This document shows, in pieces, positions 1 through 8,816 of a DNA stretch of 22,713 nt. Each line of letters begins with the position of its first letter. Within the stretch, counting starts at the first letter, position 1. The DNA is from SIG672 sp045657105 (GTDB lineage Bacteria > Bacillota > Clostridia > Oscillospirales > CAG-272). The translations under genes and the position numbers were made by a program. Location: assembly GCA_045657105.1 (NCBI GenBank), contig JAZOSN010000033.1:1-22713 (forward strand), in the 5' to 3' direction. The notes under the pieces were generated by a model that did not search any database, was not told the DNA's origin, and saw only the letters and a list, made by a program, of their open reading frames with translations.

Positions 1-861
1 CCGAGCACTCCTTCTACTCCGAGCACTCCTTCGGGCATTCCCGACAGCTTCGTTATCAAGAATCAGGACAAGTACGTTACCGACACGGTATATGTTTACA
101 CGTCTAAAAACGGAACAACCAAGGACGAGCTTAATATGACCGAATCCAAGTCGGCTGCTGCTGTATTCAAGCTTATCAAAAACAGCGACGGTACGGTATC
201 CTTTAAGGTAGGCAGCAAATTCCTCTTTGCCGACGGAACGAACGTACGCTTCTCCGACACCGAGAACGACAATACCAAATTCGTTCTTGAGGAGACCGCG
301 GGCGGTTACTTCATCAAGTGCGCAAACGCTACTTATCAGGATAAAGCACAGTATCTCGAGGTTTACAGCGGATACCTTACCTGCTACGGTATGGAATCTG
401 ACACCTCGATCTACACGTTCGGATTTGAGGCAGTAACAGGTCAGGACACCCCCGGAGCAGATACTCCCGGAACTGACACCCCCGGAACTGACACTCCCGG
501 CACCGATACTCCCGGAACCGACACTCCCGGAACGGACACTCCCGGAACTGATACCCCCGGCACCGATACCCCCGGTACTGATACCCCCGGTACAGATGCT
601 CCCGGAACGGATACTCCCGGAACCGATATCCCCGGTACTGATACTCCCGGAACCGATACCCCCGGAACGGACACCCCCGATACGGATAACACGCCCGACA
701 GCAGTGTTTCTCAGGTCGGCGGAGCTACTCCTCCGAAGTCTGATGATGACAAGTCCGACAACAACAATGTTACGGTAATAATCATCTCTATATGCGGAGT
801 AGCCATACTCGCCGCAGTGGCAGTTACCGTGGTAGTGATCGCTAAAAAGAAAAAGGCATAA
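1..861 (+). CDS. C-terminal part of a membrane-anchored surface protein (5' end outside window)
   Basis: The reading frame is open from the first base, so the N-terminus lies upstream and the internal Met at 136 need not be a start. The visible 286 residues begin with a Pro-Ser-Thr linker, followed by a beta-rich stretch of about 120 residues (roughly 14-145) of unknown family, then a DTPGT pentapeptide stalk, a short acidic/polar stretch, one hydrophobic membrane span (VIIISICGVAILAAVAV) and a KKKKA tail. This is the layout of a protein whose body is outside the cell, held by a C-terminal transmembrane helix with a positive inside end. No LPXTG motif is present. Function unknown; adhesin, S-layer-like or secreted enzyme are all possible because the catalytic or binding part may be upstream. 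A strong terminator follows 11 bp after the stop. Confidence 0.85.
   Translation, partial: PSTPSTPSTPSGIPDSFVIKNQDKYVTDTVYVYTSKNGTTKDELNMTESKSAAAVFKLIKNSDGTVSFKVGSKFLFADGTNVRFSDTENDNTKFVLEETAGGYFIKCANATYQDKAQYLEVYSGYLTCYGMESDTSIYTFGFEAVTGQDTPGADTPGTDTPGTDTPGTDTPGTDTPGTDTPGTDTPGTDTPGTDTPGTDAPGTDTPGTDIPGTDTPGTDTPGTDTPDTDNTPDSSVSQVGGATPPKSDDDKSDNNNVTVIIISICGVAILAAVAVTVVVIAKKKKA
445..678 (+). repeat. 15-bp tandem repeat encoding DTPGT stalk
   Basis: Fifteen consecutive pentapeptide units (mostly DTPGT, with single DTPGA, DAPGT and DIPGT variants) plus a final DTP. Third codon positions vary between units (act/acc/acg, ccc, gga/ggc/ggt), so the repeat is selected at protein level rather than being a fresh DNA expansion. 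Such Pro/Thr linkers span the cell wall in Gram-positive surface proteins. Confidence 0.95.
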
Positions 862-871
862 TTAAACAGTT

Positions 872-905
872 AAAAGCGGAGGCAAATTGCCTCCGCTTTT
901 GATAT
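872..905 (+). terminator. Intrinsic terminator after surface protein
   Basis: Stem AAAAGCGGAGGC / GCCTCCGCTTTT (12 bp) with 5-nt loop AAATT, tail with T residues. It ends the surface-protein transcript and, being A/T flanked on both sides, may also stop the convergent PepSY gene. Confidence 0.9.
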
Positions 906-908
906 TAT

Positions 909-1562
909 TCAGTCATTATCTATATCGCGCTTGATTATCTTGCCATCACTGACACGGATTTCGTATTCATACTCGGTACGTCCCTTTTCAAATTCTATCT
1001 CATATACCCATACTCCGTCGTCGCGATCCTTTTCGATCTTTACACGCGAAACTGCATCTGCGGCAAGTCCTGCATCTGCAAGCGCAACGTCAAGTGCCTG
1101 CGCCTCGGTAAGTTCACTAACCGTTTCGGGTTCGGGTGTGGGCATCGGATCGGGCTCGGGTTCGGGTGTAGGTTCGGGTGTGGGTTCAGGATCGGGCTCG
1201 GATACAGGATCGGGCTTCGGGGTAGGTTTATTCTCGCGATCCAGATCTTTTTTCAAAATCTCGCCCGTATTTGCATTTATTTCATAGTCGTATTCTGTGT
1301 TTTCGTGATAGAATTCGACTTCCCACACAGGATTTCCTTTTTCTCTATCGTACTCGGTGGGCTTCATAGTCACGGCACTGCGGTCAAGTCCTGCTTCACC
1401 GAGTGCTATTTCCTCTGCCTCTTCGGCAGATACCTGTTCGTTCTTATTATCATCTCTTCCCTTTAAGATCAGACCCGTATCGGGCGCAAGTGCGAACGAA
1501 AGCATCGTAACGCTACATAAAAGGGCAATCACAATCATCAAAGCGGCATATCTTTTTTTCAT
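909..1562 (-). CDS. Secreted double-PepSY domain protein
   Basis: 217 residues. The ATG at 1562 is chosen because AAGGAG sits 8 bp upstream; a TTG six codons further upstream would lie in front of this site and is unlikely. An N-terminal signal segment (MKKRYAALMIVIALLCSVTM) is followed by two PepSY-type domains: about residues 44-110 (EEAEEIALGEAGL ... EYDYEINANTGEILKKD) and about 150-215 (EAQALDVALADAGL ... EYEYEIRVSDGKIIKRD). They are joined by a Pro/Glu-rich linker. PepSY domains are small secreted or membrane-attached modules thought to inhibit or chaperone peptidases; no peptidase gene is adjacent, so the partner is unknown. Signal peptide cleavage is plausible (after the alanines near SFALA). 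No clear promoter is seen in the short upstream gap after the rubrerythrin terminator. Confidence 0.85.
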   Translation of the reverse strand: MKKRYAALMIVIALLCSVTMLSFALAPDTGLILKGRDDNKNEQVSAEEAEEIALGEAGLDRSAVTMKPTEYDREKGNPVWEVEFYHENTEYDYEINANTGEILKKDLDRENKPTPKPDPVSEPDPEPTPEPTPEPEPDPMPTPEPETVSELTEAQALDVALADAGLAADAVSRVKIEKDRDDGVWVYEIEFEKGRTEYEYEIRVSDGKIIKRDIDND

Positions 1563-1611
1563 AACAATTTCTCCTTTCAATCTTGTCGTTTTAGGTGATT
1601 GTTTTGTATGT

Positions 1612-1657
1612 AAAACGGCAGAGGAACACGCGATTCCTCTGCCGTTTGTTTGCTTTT
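1612..1657. terminator. Terminator between rubrerythrin and PepSY gene
   Basis: Perfect 12-bp stem ACGGCAGAGGAA / TTCCTCTGCCGT with 7-nt loop, T-rich on both sides (TTTT on the minus-strand exit, TTTGTTTGCTTTTT on the plus-strand exit). It lies downstream of the minus-strand perR-rbr transcript, so its likely job is to end that unit. Confidence 0.85.
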
Positions 1658-1717
1658 TAACATCCGGCAGGGCGAAAATCGTTTTAGGCGATGTCGGGTG
1701 TATTTAGTTTTCGGATA

Positions 1718-2305
1718 TTACTTGAAATATCTTTTAAGAAGTCCTTCGAGAGCCTTGCCGTGACGAGCTTCGTCGCGAGCCATCTCGTGTACCGTATCGT
1801 GGATAGCGTCGAGTCCGTTCTTCTTAGCGCATGCCGCGAGATCGAACTTGCCCTGAGTTGCGCCGTATTCGCAGTCAACTCTCCAAGCGAGGTTATCCTT
1901 GGTGGTAGCCTTCATATTGGGCTCGAGATCTGCGCCGAGAAGCTCTGCAAACTTTGCAGCGTGCTCTGCTTCCTCGTAAGCTGCCTTCTCCCAGTAAAGA
2001 CCGATCTCAGGGTATCCCTCTCTGTGTGCAATTCTTGCCATGCAGAGATACATACCAACCTCGGAGCACTCTCCGTTGAAGTTAGCCATAAGCTGCTCGA
2101 ATATGTACTTCTTATCCTCTTCACTGATATCGGGGTTATTCTTTACGGTCTTAGCGTAGATGCCGTACTCGTGCTCTGCCGCAAGGGGAGCGTCTGCCTG
2201 CATCTCCTTGAACTTTTCAGCAGGAACCTTACATACAGGGCATCTTTCGGGAGCGCTATCTCCCTCGTGAACGTAACCGCAAACCGAACATACAAACTTT
2301 TTCAT
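1718..2305 (-). CDS. rbr: Reverse rubrerythrin (rubredoxin domain first)
   Basis: 195 residues. An N-terminal rubredoxin-like iron site (CSVCGY at residues 6-11, CPVC at 22-25) precedes a ferritin-like diiron domain with Glu/His ligand motifs (NGECSEVGMYL, AAYEEAEHA, MARDEARHG). Classical rubrerythrins have rubredoxin at the C-terminus; this reversed order is the type known in clostridia as a peroxide-inducible NADH-dependent peroxidase partner. Expected role: reduction of hydrogen peroxide in the cytoplasm of an anaerobe, with electrons from an NADH:rubredoxin reductase not encoded here. SD AAGGAG precedes the ATG. It follows perR by 36 bp without a terminator, so the two are probably co-transcribed. 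Confidence 0.93.
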   Translation of the reverse strand: MKKFVCSVCGYVHEGDSAPERCPVCKVPAEKFKEMQADAPLAAEHEYGIYAKTVKNNPDISEEDKKYIFEQLMANFNGECSEVGMYLCMARIAHREGYPEIGLYWEKAAYEEAEHAAKFAELLGADLEPNMKATTKDNLAWRVDCEYGATQGKFDLAACAKKNGLDAIHDTVHEMARDEARHGKALEGLLKRYFK

Positions 2306-2341
2306 AAACTTTTTCTCCTTAAAATTAAATAATTTTTTGTT

Positions 2342-2716
2342 TTATATTCTTGCATTTCTGCAATTTTTACATTTACCGTAGTATACGACCTTTTCGGATT
2401 CTACCGAAAATCCCGCGTCTATAACGTCGCTTGCAATATCCATTTTGAGCGGAAAATCGAAGATGTTTTTGCAAGCATCGCAAACGAAGTGCGCGTGATC
2501 CTGAATAAAGCCGTCGTAATACACACATTTATCCGAGGTTTCAACCGATATTATCTCGCCGTCTTCGAGAAGATGTCCGAGATTGCGGTAAACCGTACCA
2601 AGACTGATATTCGGAACCTTTGCGCGTACCGCATCGTAGATCTGAGATGCGCTGTAATGCTGACGCCTTGATCTGAGGAATGTGAGTATTTCCCTTTTCT
2701 GAACGGTATCTCTCAT
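2342..2716 (-). CDS. perR: Fur-family peroxide-type repressor (PerR)
   Basis: 124 residues from the ATG at 2716, which has AGGAGG 8 bp upstream; a longer frame reaches 2782 but runs over the promoter and operator. A winged-helix DNA-binding domain (SASQIYDAVRAKVPNISLGTVYRNLGHL) is followed by a dimer domain with the HAHFVC motif and two CxxC pairs (CDAC, CKNC) for structural zinc. His in RQHYSAS aligns with the oxidisable His of PerR (HPTADDIY in Bacillus). Placement directly upstream of rubrerythrin, and a palindromic operator in its own promoter, favour PerR over Fur or Zur. It likely represses itself and rbr until peroxide oxidises the metal site. Confidence 0.88.
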   Translation of the reverse strand: MRDTVQKREILTFLRSRRQHYSASQIYDAVRAKVPNISLGTVYRNLGHLLEDGEIISVETSDKCVYYDGFIQDHAHFVCDACKNIFDFPLKMDIASDVIDAGFSVESEKVVYYGKCKNCRNARI

Positions 2717-2736
2717 ATCGTTTCGACCTCCTAAGT

Positions 2737-2749
2737 AGTAATGATTACT
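2737..2749. promoter_or_regulatory. PerR/Fur-like operator (autoregulatory)
   Basis: Perfect 6-1-6 inverted repeat AGTAAT-G-ATTACT, resembling the core of the PerR box (TTATAATNATTATAA). It lies 12 bp downstream of the perR -10 box, around +6 to +18, where bound repressor would block transcription of perR-rbr. Confidence 0.65.
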
Positions 2750-2761
2750 GTTACTGTCTTT

Positions 2762-2790
2762 ATTATACACACAGCATATCAATTTGTCAA
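2762..2790 (-). promoter_or_regulatory. SigA-type promoter of perR-rbr
   Basis: On the minus strand TTGACA (2790-2785), 17-bp spacer, TATAAT (2767-2762): both hexamers are perfect consensus. The start is expected near 2755, just before the operator. Confidence 0.88.
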
Positions 2791-2868
2791 GAGGTTTTTG
2801 AAAATTTTTTCAAATTTTTTTAAGCTATACAAAAAGCCTTTTATTTTGTCAAAAAGCGTCGGGTTTTA

Positions 2869-2897
2869 TTGACTTATCTACTTTTATGTGATATACT
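2869..2897 (+). promoter_or_regulatory. Promoter of the SGNH-MBOAT operon
   Basis: TTGACT (2869-2874), 17-bp spacer, TATACT (2892-2897), divergent from the perR promoter. The gene's GTG start at 2930 follows by about 32 bp with SD AAAGGGG. Confidence 0.8.
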
Positions 2898-2929
2898 ATT
2901 TTAATAATATGTTTAAAGGGGTATTCGTT

Positions 2930-4113
<1,184 letters not shown>

Positions 4114-4117
<4 letters not shown>

Positions 4118-4620
4118 AAATCAAAAATATCCTTCTTATTATACTCACGCTGGCACTGCTTTTAAGCTTTGTGTCCTGCTCTGCACCGAGCGACAATGGC
4201 AACACGGACGCTCCTGACACAGACGATACGCCGTTTGCTCCCAACCTTTCAGCTCTGCGCGACAAAATGATCGCAGATTTTTCGTCCGAGGACGCTATAC
4301 CCTTTGAGAGCGACGTTCTGCTTGATCTCTACGGAATTGCAACAGACGACGTTGCAGAAAGCGCCTGCTATATGACTATGGACGGCGTTTTCCCTCAGGA
4401 GATAATAATGATCAAGGCAACCGACGAGGAAGCGCTTGCGAGAATATCCGATGCGCTTGAAACCAGAATTGCAGACGTCAAATTACAATCGGAAAGCTAC
4501 GATCCCGAAAACTATGCCCTTGCCCAGAAATGCAAGGTCACAACTCGCGGACTTTACGCTACTATGTTCCTTTCGCCTCATTTTGACGAAATGACCGAGG
4601 CGTTCAACTCTGCAAAATAA
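4114..4620 (+). CDS. DUF4358-like lipoprotein
   Basis: 168 residues. Lipoprotein signal with lipobox (LLSFVSC), an Asp/Thr/Pro linker, then a compact alpha/beta domain (residues about 45-165) with the FESDVLLDLYGI ... VFPQEIIMIKATDEEALARI pattern of DUF4358 proteins. That family has no known reaction but is often found beside MBOAT and DHHW genes in Clostridia. Translation is coupled to the SGNH gene through a 4-base ATGA overlap. It probably acts outside the membrane as an accessory of the acetylation system; this is inferred from context only. Confidence 0.8.
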
Positions 4621-4647
4621 TTTTTTAGTCAAAGGACAAGCTCTGCT

Positions 4648-6033
4648 ATGATATTCAGCAGTACGATTTTTCTTTTCGCATATCTGACGGTAGTTCTTGC
4701 GGTATATTACCTATGTCCGAGGAAACTAAAAAACCTCTGGCTTTTCCTTGCAAGTCTTTTCTTCTACGGATACGGCGAGCCTATATACATTATTTTGATG
4801 CTCGTTTCGATAACCGTCAACTACCTTTCCGGTCTGCTTATAGGGCGCTTTCAGAACAAGATAGCTCTGAAAAAAGCCGTACTTATAATAAATATAATAA
4901 TCAATCTAGGTCTTCTCGGATACTTTAAGTATGCGGGATTTGCCGCCGAGCTTATAAGCAAAATACCGATATTTGCAAACACCGCGATCCCCGAGATCGC
5001 GCTTCCGATCGGTATTTCCTTCTACACCTTCCAGACGATGTCGTACACGATCGACGTTTACAGAGGAAACTGCGCTCCGCAGAAAAGCTTTATTGCATTC
5101 GGAACCTACGTTGCGCTCTTTCCCCAGCTTATTGCAGGTCCTATCGTCCGTTACATCGACGTTGAAAAGCAGCTGCAAAGCCGTCAGATGACACCTACGC
5201 TTTTTGAAAAAGGCGTACGTCTTTTCACCGTCGGTCTATGCAAAAAGGTTCTGCTTGCAAACCAGCTCGGTATGATGTGGGACGAGTTCTCATCGGGCGC
5301 GGGAGCGCTCGGAAGCTGGGTAGGCATTATAGCCTTTACCTTGCAGATATATTTCGATTTCTCGGGATATTCGGATATGGCGCGCGGACTTGGCAATATG
5401 TTCGGATTTGAATTCGTTGAGAATTTCAGATACCCTTATCTTGCAGACAGTATTACGGATTTCTGGCGCAGATGGCATATCTCGCTCGGAAGCTGGTTCA
5501 GAGAATACGTTTACATTCCGCTCGGCGGAAACCGTTGCTCAAAGATGCGACAAATATTCAACCTGCTCGTGACTTGGCTACTTACAGGTCTGTGGCACGG
5601 CGCGAGCATGAATTTCCTGCTTTGGGGACTGTATTTCGGTCTGCTTCTCATAATCGAAAAGCTTCTTATAGGAAACTTCCTCAAAAAGATTCCTTCTTTT
5701 TTCAGGCATATTTACGCTCTGTTTTTTATCGTAATGGGTTGGGTAATATTCGATTTTACCGATATGAGCGAAATGGGCGCGTTTATCACAAGGCTATTTG
5801 GATCAAACGGATTTGCATCTGCCGAGATCGTTTACTCTCTGATTTCCTGGATACCCACTCTCCTGATAGCGATTTTTGCCGCTCTGCCGCTTGGAAAGCG
5901 TCTATTGAGCAGACTTGACGGAAAGCGCATAAAGCCGCTTCTTGACGCCACTCTTGTAGCTCTGGCGCTAATACTCTGCACCGCATCTCTTATATCGTCA
6001 AGCTACAATCCTTTTCTTTATTTCAGATTTTAA
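4648..6033 (+). CDS. MBOAT-family O-acyltransferase (AlgI-like)
   Basis: 461 residues, polytopic membrane protein with about ten or more hydrophobic spans. It begins with the AlgI/PatA-type sequence MIFSSTIFLFAYLTVVLAVY and carries the two family signatures: WRRWHISLGSWFREYVYIPLGGNR-type loop (His near 277) and TGLWHGASMNFLLWG with the catalytic His near 317. Such proteins move an acetyl group from a cytoplasmic donor across the membrane for transfer to a polysaccharide. SD AAAGGA lies about 12 bp upstream. Flanking SGNH and DHHW genes would supply the extracytoplasmic transferase step. The polymer is unknown; no glycosyltransferases are nearby, so AlgI is used here only as a family comparison. 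Confidence 0.93.
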   Translation: MIFSSTIFLFAYLTVVLAVYYLCPRKLKNLWLFLASLFFYGYGEPIYIILMLVSITVNYLSGLLIGRFQNKIALKKAVLIINIIINLGLLGYFKYAGFAAELISKIPIFANTAIPEIALPIGISFYTFQTMSYTIDVYRGNCAPQKSFIAFGTYVALFPQLIAGPIVRYIDVEKQLQSRQMTPTLFEKGVRLFTVGLCKKVLLANQLGMMWDEFSSGAGALGSWVGIIAFTLQIYFDFSGYSDMARGLGNMFGFEFVENFRYPYLADSITDFWRRWHISLGSWFREYVYIPLGGNRCSKMRQIFNLLVTWLLTGLWHGASMNFLLWGLYFGLLLIIEKLLIGNFLKKIPSFFRHIYALFFIVMGWVIFDFTDMSEMGAFITRLFGSNGFASAEIVYSLISWIPTLLIAIFAALPLGKRLLSRLDGKRIKPLLDATLVALALILCTASLISSSYNPFLYFRF

Positions 6034-6057
6034 CACACGGAAAGGGGCAAATTAAAA

Positions 6058-7185
6058 ATGAAGATAAAAAATTATGCCTGTACCGTCGTGTTTCTGGCAT
6101 TTATTGCAGTCTTTGCAATACTTATGATACTGCTTCCGCGCAAGGATTTTTCTCAAAATGAAAAGAGAGTGCTTGCAGAGCTTCCCGAGTTTACCCTTGA
6201 AGCTCTTTCGGACGGCAGTTACACAAACGGCATTGAAAAATATATAAACGATCATTTTCCGATGAGAGATACCTTCGTCGGTATATATTCTTACTACAAC
6301 CGTCTGATCGGACGCGGAAACTCCACCGGAATATATCTGCTTTCGGACGGTAGCCTCGTAAGCGCACCGCAGAATATTGACAGTGGCAAGTGCTCGCGCA
6401 ATATCTCACGCCTCGAAAGCTTTGCAGACAGTACATCTCTTCCCGCCTCTCTTATTATGATCCCGAGCGCGGGTTATGCAAACGCCGACCTGCTTCCGTT
6501 CGGTCACAAGGACTATGCAGACGATGAAATTTACGCGCTTGCAAGTAGCACGCTAAGTGACGTAAAGCTTATCGACCTGCGCGAGCTCTTCACAAAAGAA
6601 GAGGCAAGCGGCAAGGACGTTTATTACAGAACAGATCATCACATAACGAGCTACGGATCATACCTTGCATATCTTGAATTTTGCAGGAAAAACTCGATAG
6701 AGCCGACTGAAAGCTTCAAAGAGATCGAAAAGATCGATGGCTTTTACGGCACGGCGTATTCTAAAAGCGGTCTTTGGCTCACAAAGTCGGACACGCTTGA
6801 AATCTGGCATTCGTCAAACGATTACAACTTCACGGTTACAGTGGACGACATGAGCGAGAAAAAGACTCAGGACGGACTTTATTTCTACTCGCACTCTGAA
6901 AACATGGATAAATATCCGATATTCCTTGACGGAAACCACGCTTTGACCACTATAAAGAACGAAAGCGTCAAAAACGGAAAGACTCTGCTCGTGATCAAGG
7001 ATTCTTACGCGCACTGTCTTTCTACCTTCCTTTGCGATCAGTACGAAAATGTCTGTCTTGTCGACCTGCGCTATTACAGAGCGAGCGTATCAAAGCTTGC
7101 AGGCGAGATCGGCGCGACCGAGCTTCTCTACGTTTTCGGCGCGGAAAATCTTGCAACGCTTTCCGAGCTTGCACTCCTTAAATAA
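6058..7185 (+). CDS. DHHW-family (AlgX/AlgJ-like) protein
   Basis: 375 residues with an N-terminal membrane or signal segment (KNYACTVVFLAFIAVFAILM), then FSQNEKRVLAELPEF and YINDHFPMRD, typical openings of DHHW/AlgX-like proteins. The signature YRTDHHIT has Asp193-His194-His195, with Ile where the family name motif has Trp; the end holds LVIKDSYAH, matching the SGNH Ser block (order permuted as in AlgX/AlgJ). Expected role: extracytoplasmic O-acetyl transfer to a surface polysaccharide, receiving acetyl from the MBOAT protein encoded 24 bp upstream. SD GAAAGGGG is present. Last gene of the operon, followed at once by a terminator. Confidence 0.88.
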   Translation: MKIKNYACTVVFLAFIAVFAILMILLPRKDFSQNEKRVLAELPEFTLEALSDGSYTNGIEKYINDHFPMRDTFVGIYSYYNRLIGRGNSTGIYLLSDGSLVSAPQNIDSGKCSRNISRLESFADSTSLPASLIMIPSAGYANADLLPFGHKDYADDEIYALASSTLSDVKLIDLRELFTKEEASGKDVYYRTDHHITSYGSYLAYLEFCRKNSIEPTESFKEIEKIDGFYGTAYSKSGLWLTKSDTLEIWHSSNDYNFTVTVDDMSEKKTQDGLYFYSHSENMDKYPIFLDGNHALTTIKNESVKNGKTLLVIKDSYAHCLSTFLCDQYENVCLVDLRYYRASVSKLAGEIGATELLYVFGAENLATLSELALLK

Positions 7186-7190
7186 AGCAT

Positions 7191-7225
7191 AAAAGCTATG
7201 GTATAAGACTTCCATAGCTTTTTAT
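7191..7225 (+). terminator. Terminator of the acetylation operon
   Basis: Stem AAAAGCTATGG / CCATAGCTTTT (11 bp), 10-nt loop, tail TTTTTATTT. It lies 5 bp before the transposon target duplication. Confidence 0.9.
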
Positions 7226-7230
7226 TTATA

Positions 7231-7238
7231 TAGCAAAG
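7231..7238. repeat. Left copy of 8-bp target-site duplication
   Basis: TAGCAAAG, identical to 13134-13141 and directly abutting the element's terminal GG. Eight-base duplications are typical of ISL3-family insertion. Confidence 0.93.
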
Positions 7239-7261
7239 GGTTATGTAAGGAATTGTGTGTG
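7239..7261 (+). repeat. Left terminal inverted repeat of the transposon
   Basis: Begins GGTTATGTAA, then mismatches, then TTGTGTG at offset 15-21; matches the reverse complement of 13111-13133 at 18 of 23 positions. A second inward GTGTGGAATAT copy lies at 7311-7321. Confidence 0.88.
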
Positions 7262-7347
7262 TTGAAACCTTTTTTGATTGAAAATTAATTTACAGATTCT
7301 TTTCAATATTGTGTGGAATATAGTATCGCTAACACTTGGATAATAAT

Positions 7348-7371
7348 TTAGCCGCTCTTTCGAGCGGCTTA
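7348..7371 (-). terminator. Probable terminator of the cargo lipoprotein genes
   Basis: GCCGCTC / GAGCGGC stem (7 bp, 7351-7368) with 4-nt loop, 10 bp past the stop of the minus-strand lipoprotein gene. The downstream tail (TAAATTATTAT) is only moderately U-rich. Confidence 0.65.
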
Positions 7372-7377
7372 TCTTAT

Positions 7378-8763
7378 TCAATTTATAAGTTCATACGTAT
7401 AATCGTCATCGAGTTCGGCGAACACTTCGTCTACGGTTTCCTTGCAGGATTGTACAGAGTGGCAATCTACTGAATCTGAAAAAATCGAATCTCCTATATA
7501 GTAAACATCGTATAGTACGTGGCAACAGTATCCTTCGTTGTTCCAGTCGTGATCTTCATATGTAATTACCATGAGAGCATATTTATTTTCGTATTCATTT
7601 TTTACGCCTGGATTTATTGTCGCTAAATAAAAGCTGTCAAAGGACACTATATCTTTACCGTCAAACCCAAACTCATCTTTTGATTCAAGATAACTTTTGA
7701 CTTTTTCTATTATTTCAGATGATTTAAGTTTATCTTCGTCCAGGTATTTCCCAAAATCGGAGTCTTTGACCACGATATTGTATTCAGTTGCAGTAAAGAC
7801 CCATGTATCTGTGATGTCATAATCTTCTATAATTTCAAGTTTTAGCGATACCGTCGTCCCCGAGAAAAGATTTTCTCTTTCGCTTGCTATAGAGCAACAA
7901 AAATCAAATGCAGTCTCGTTGCCATACACAACATAAAAACACACAGTATCGTCATACCAGCGCCAACCCTTATCGGAATAGACATAATAATTACCTGTTT
8001 GGAAAATCAGCTCATCTTTGGATGGAACTTTAGAGTTATCAAAACTCACTTCGCCGTGACCATTCACACCTTCAAACACCAAATAATCCTTAATATGGCT
8101 AAAAACATCAAGTTCTGCAAAATTTTCGGGTAGCTCTGCCAATCCATCTGCCGTCAAATACGTCTTTGTCTTGTCAAATTTAATGCCGATTCCTTCACAG
8201 AAGCCTTCAAACGTGAGTCCTTCATCTATAAGATCTTCTTCCAACGAAATTTCGAAATAAACCTTATCTCCGTTCGCAAGACGATTATATACTTCGCTCA
8301 GAGAAATTTCAAACAAATCGTCCAACTCTTCCACATCCGAAAGCAATGTCTTTATATCACCTGTTTGCCCATCTATATATTGATAATATTTTTGCGTTTT
8401 GATCTTGGTGAGATAATTTTCATCGAAAGATAATTCGGGTACTCCGTATCCGTTGTATCCGGGCTCTTCAAAATCAAGCTTAACGAAATTTTTTAATTCT
8501 ATTTCCGTCGTTACGAACGGTATATTCTGCGGATTATTGTCTAAAATGTTTCCATCGTTTTTATCGTTAGATTCATCTCCGAAATCATTTTTGGAATCTT
8601 CCGACCAAAAAGGAAAATTTATAGATGAGTCGTCAAAATCACTGTCAGGATCATTGTCTTGATTTCGAGTGCAGCTTATTATAATAATTATACTTACAAC
8701 CAATATCGCTATTATTGCCGCTAATGCAAAAATGATTATCTTAATTTTTTTGTTGGTTTTCAT
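7378..8763 (-). CDS. Cargo lipoprotein of unknown function
   Basis: 461 residues; ATG at 8763 preceded by AGGAG about 12 bp upstream. The N-terminus is strongly hydrophobic after KTNKKIK and ends in IIIISC, a plausible lipobox, so the protein is probably lipid-anchored outside the membrane. A very acidic Asp/Asn/Ser-rich linker (residues about 33-80) follows. The remainder is an alternating beta-rich and helical domain with many Asp/Glu/Tyr residues and several Cys (CFYVVYG, DFCCSI, EGYCCHVLYDVYYIG, DCHSVQSC). I recognise no family. It lies 53 bp after the BspA-like gene in the same direction with no strong terminator between (only a weak A/T hairpin), so both cargo genes probably share a transcript. 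Base composition is AT-rich relative to the chromosome around it. Confidence 0.82.
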   Translation of the reverse strand: MKTNKKIKIIIFALAAIIAILVVSIIIIISCTRNQDNDPDSDFDDSSINFPFWSEDSKNDFGDESNDKNDGNILDNNPQNIPFVTTEIELKNFVKLDFEEPGYNGYGVPELSFDENYLTKIKTQKYYQYIDGQTGDIKTLLSDVEELDDLFEISLSEVYNRLANGDKVYFEISLEEDLIDEGLTFEGFCEGIGIKFDKTKTYLTADGLAELPENFAELDVFSHIKDYLVFEGVNGHGEVSFDNSKVPSKDELIFQTGNYYVYSDKGWRWYDDTVCFYVVYGNETAFDFCCSIASERENLFSGTTVSLKLEIIEDYDITDTWVFTATEYNIVVKDSDFGKYLDEDKLKSSEIIEKVKSYLESKDEFGFDGKDIVSFDSFYLATINPGVKNEYENKYALMVITYEDHDWNNEGYCCHVLYDVYYIGDSIFSDSVDCHSVQSCKETVDEVFAELDDDYTYELIN

Positions 8764-8816
8764 AATGTACTGTTACTCCTAAATAACCGTTGTTCTGATG
8801 TTCAATAAAATTTGTT

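Noticed and set aside
441..692. Minus-strand frame of VPGVS repeats resembling elastin
   Set aside because: Antisense of the DTPGT repeat in a real plus-strand gene.
1563..1580. TTG start for the PepSY protein
   Set aside because: The SD AAGGAG lies inside these codons and points to the ATG at 1562.
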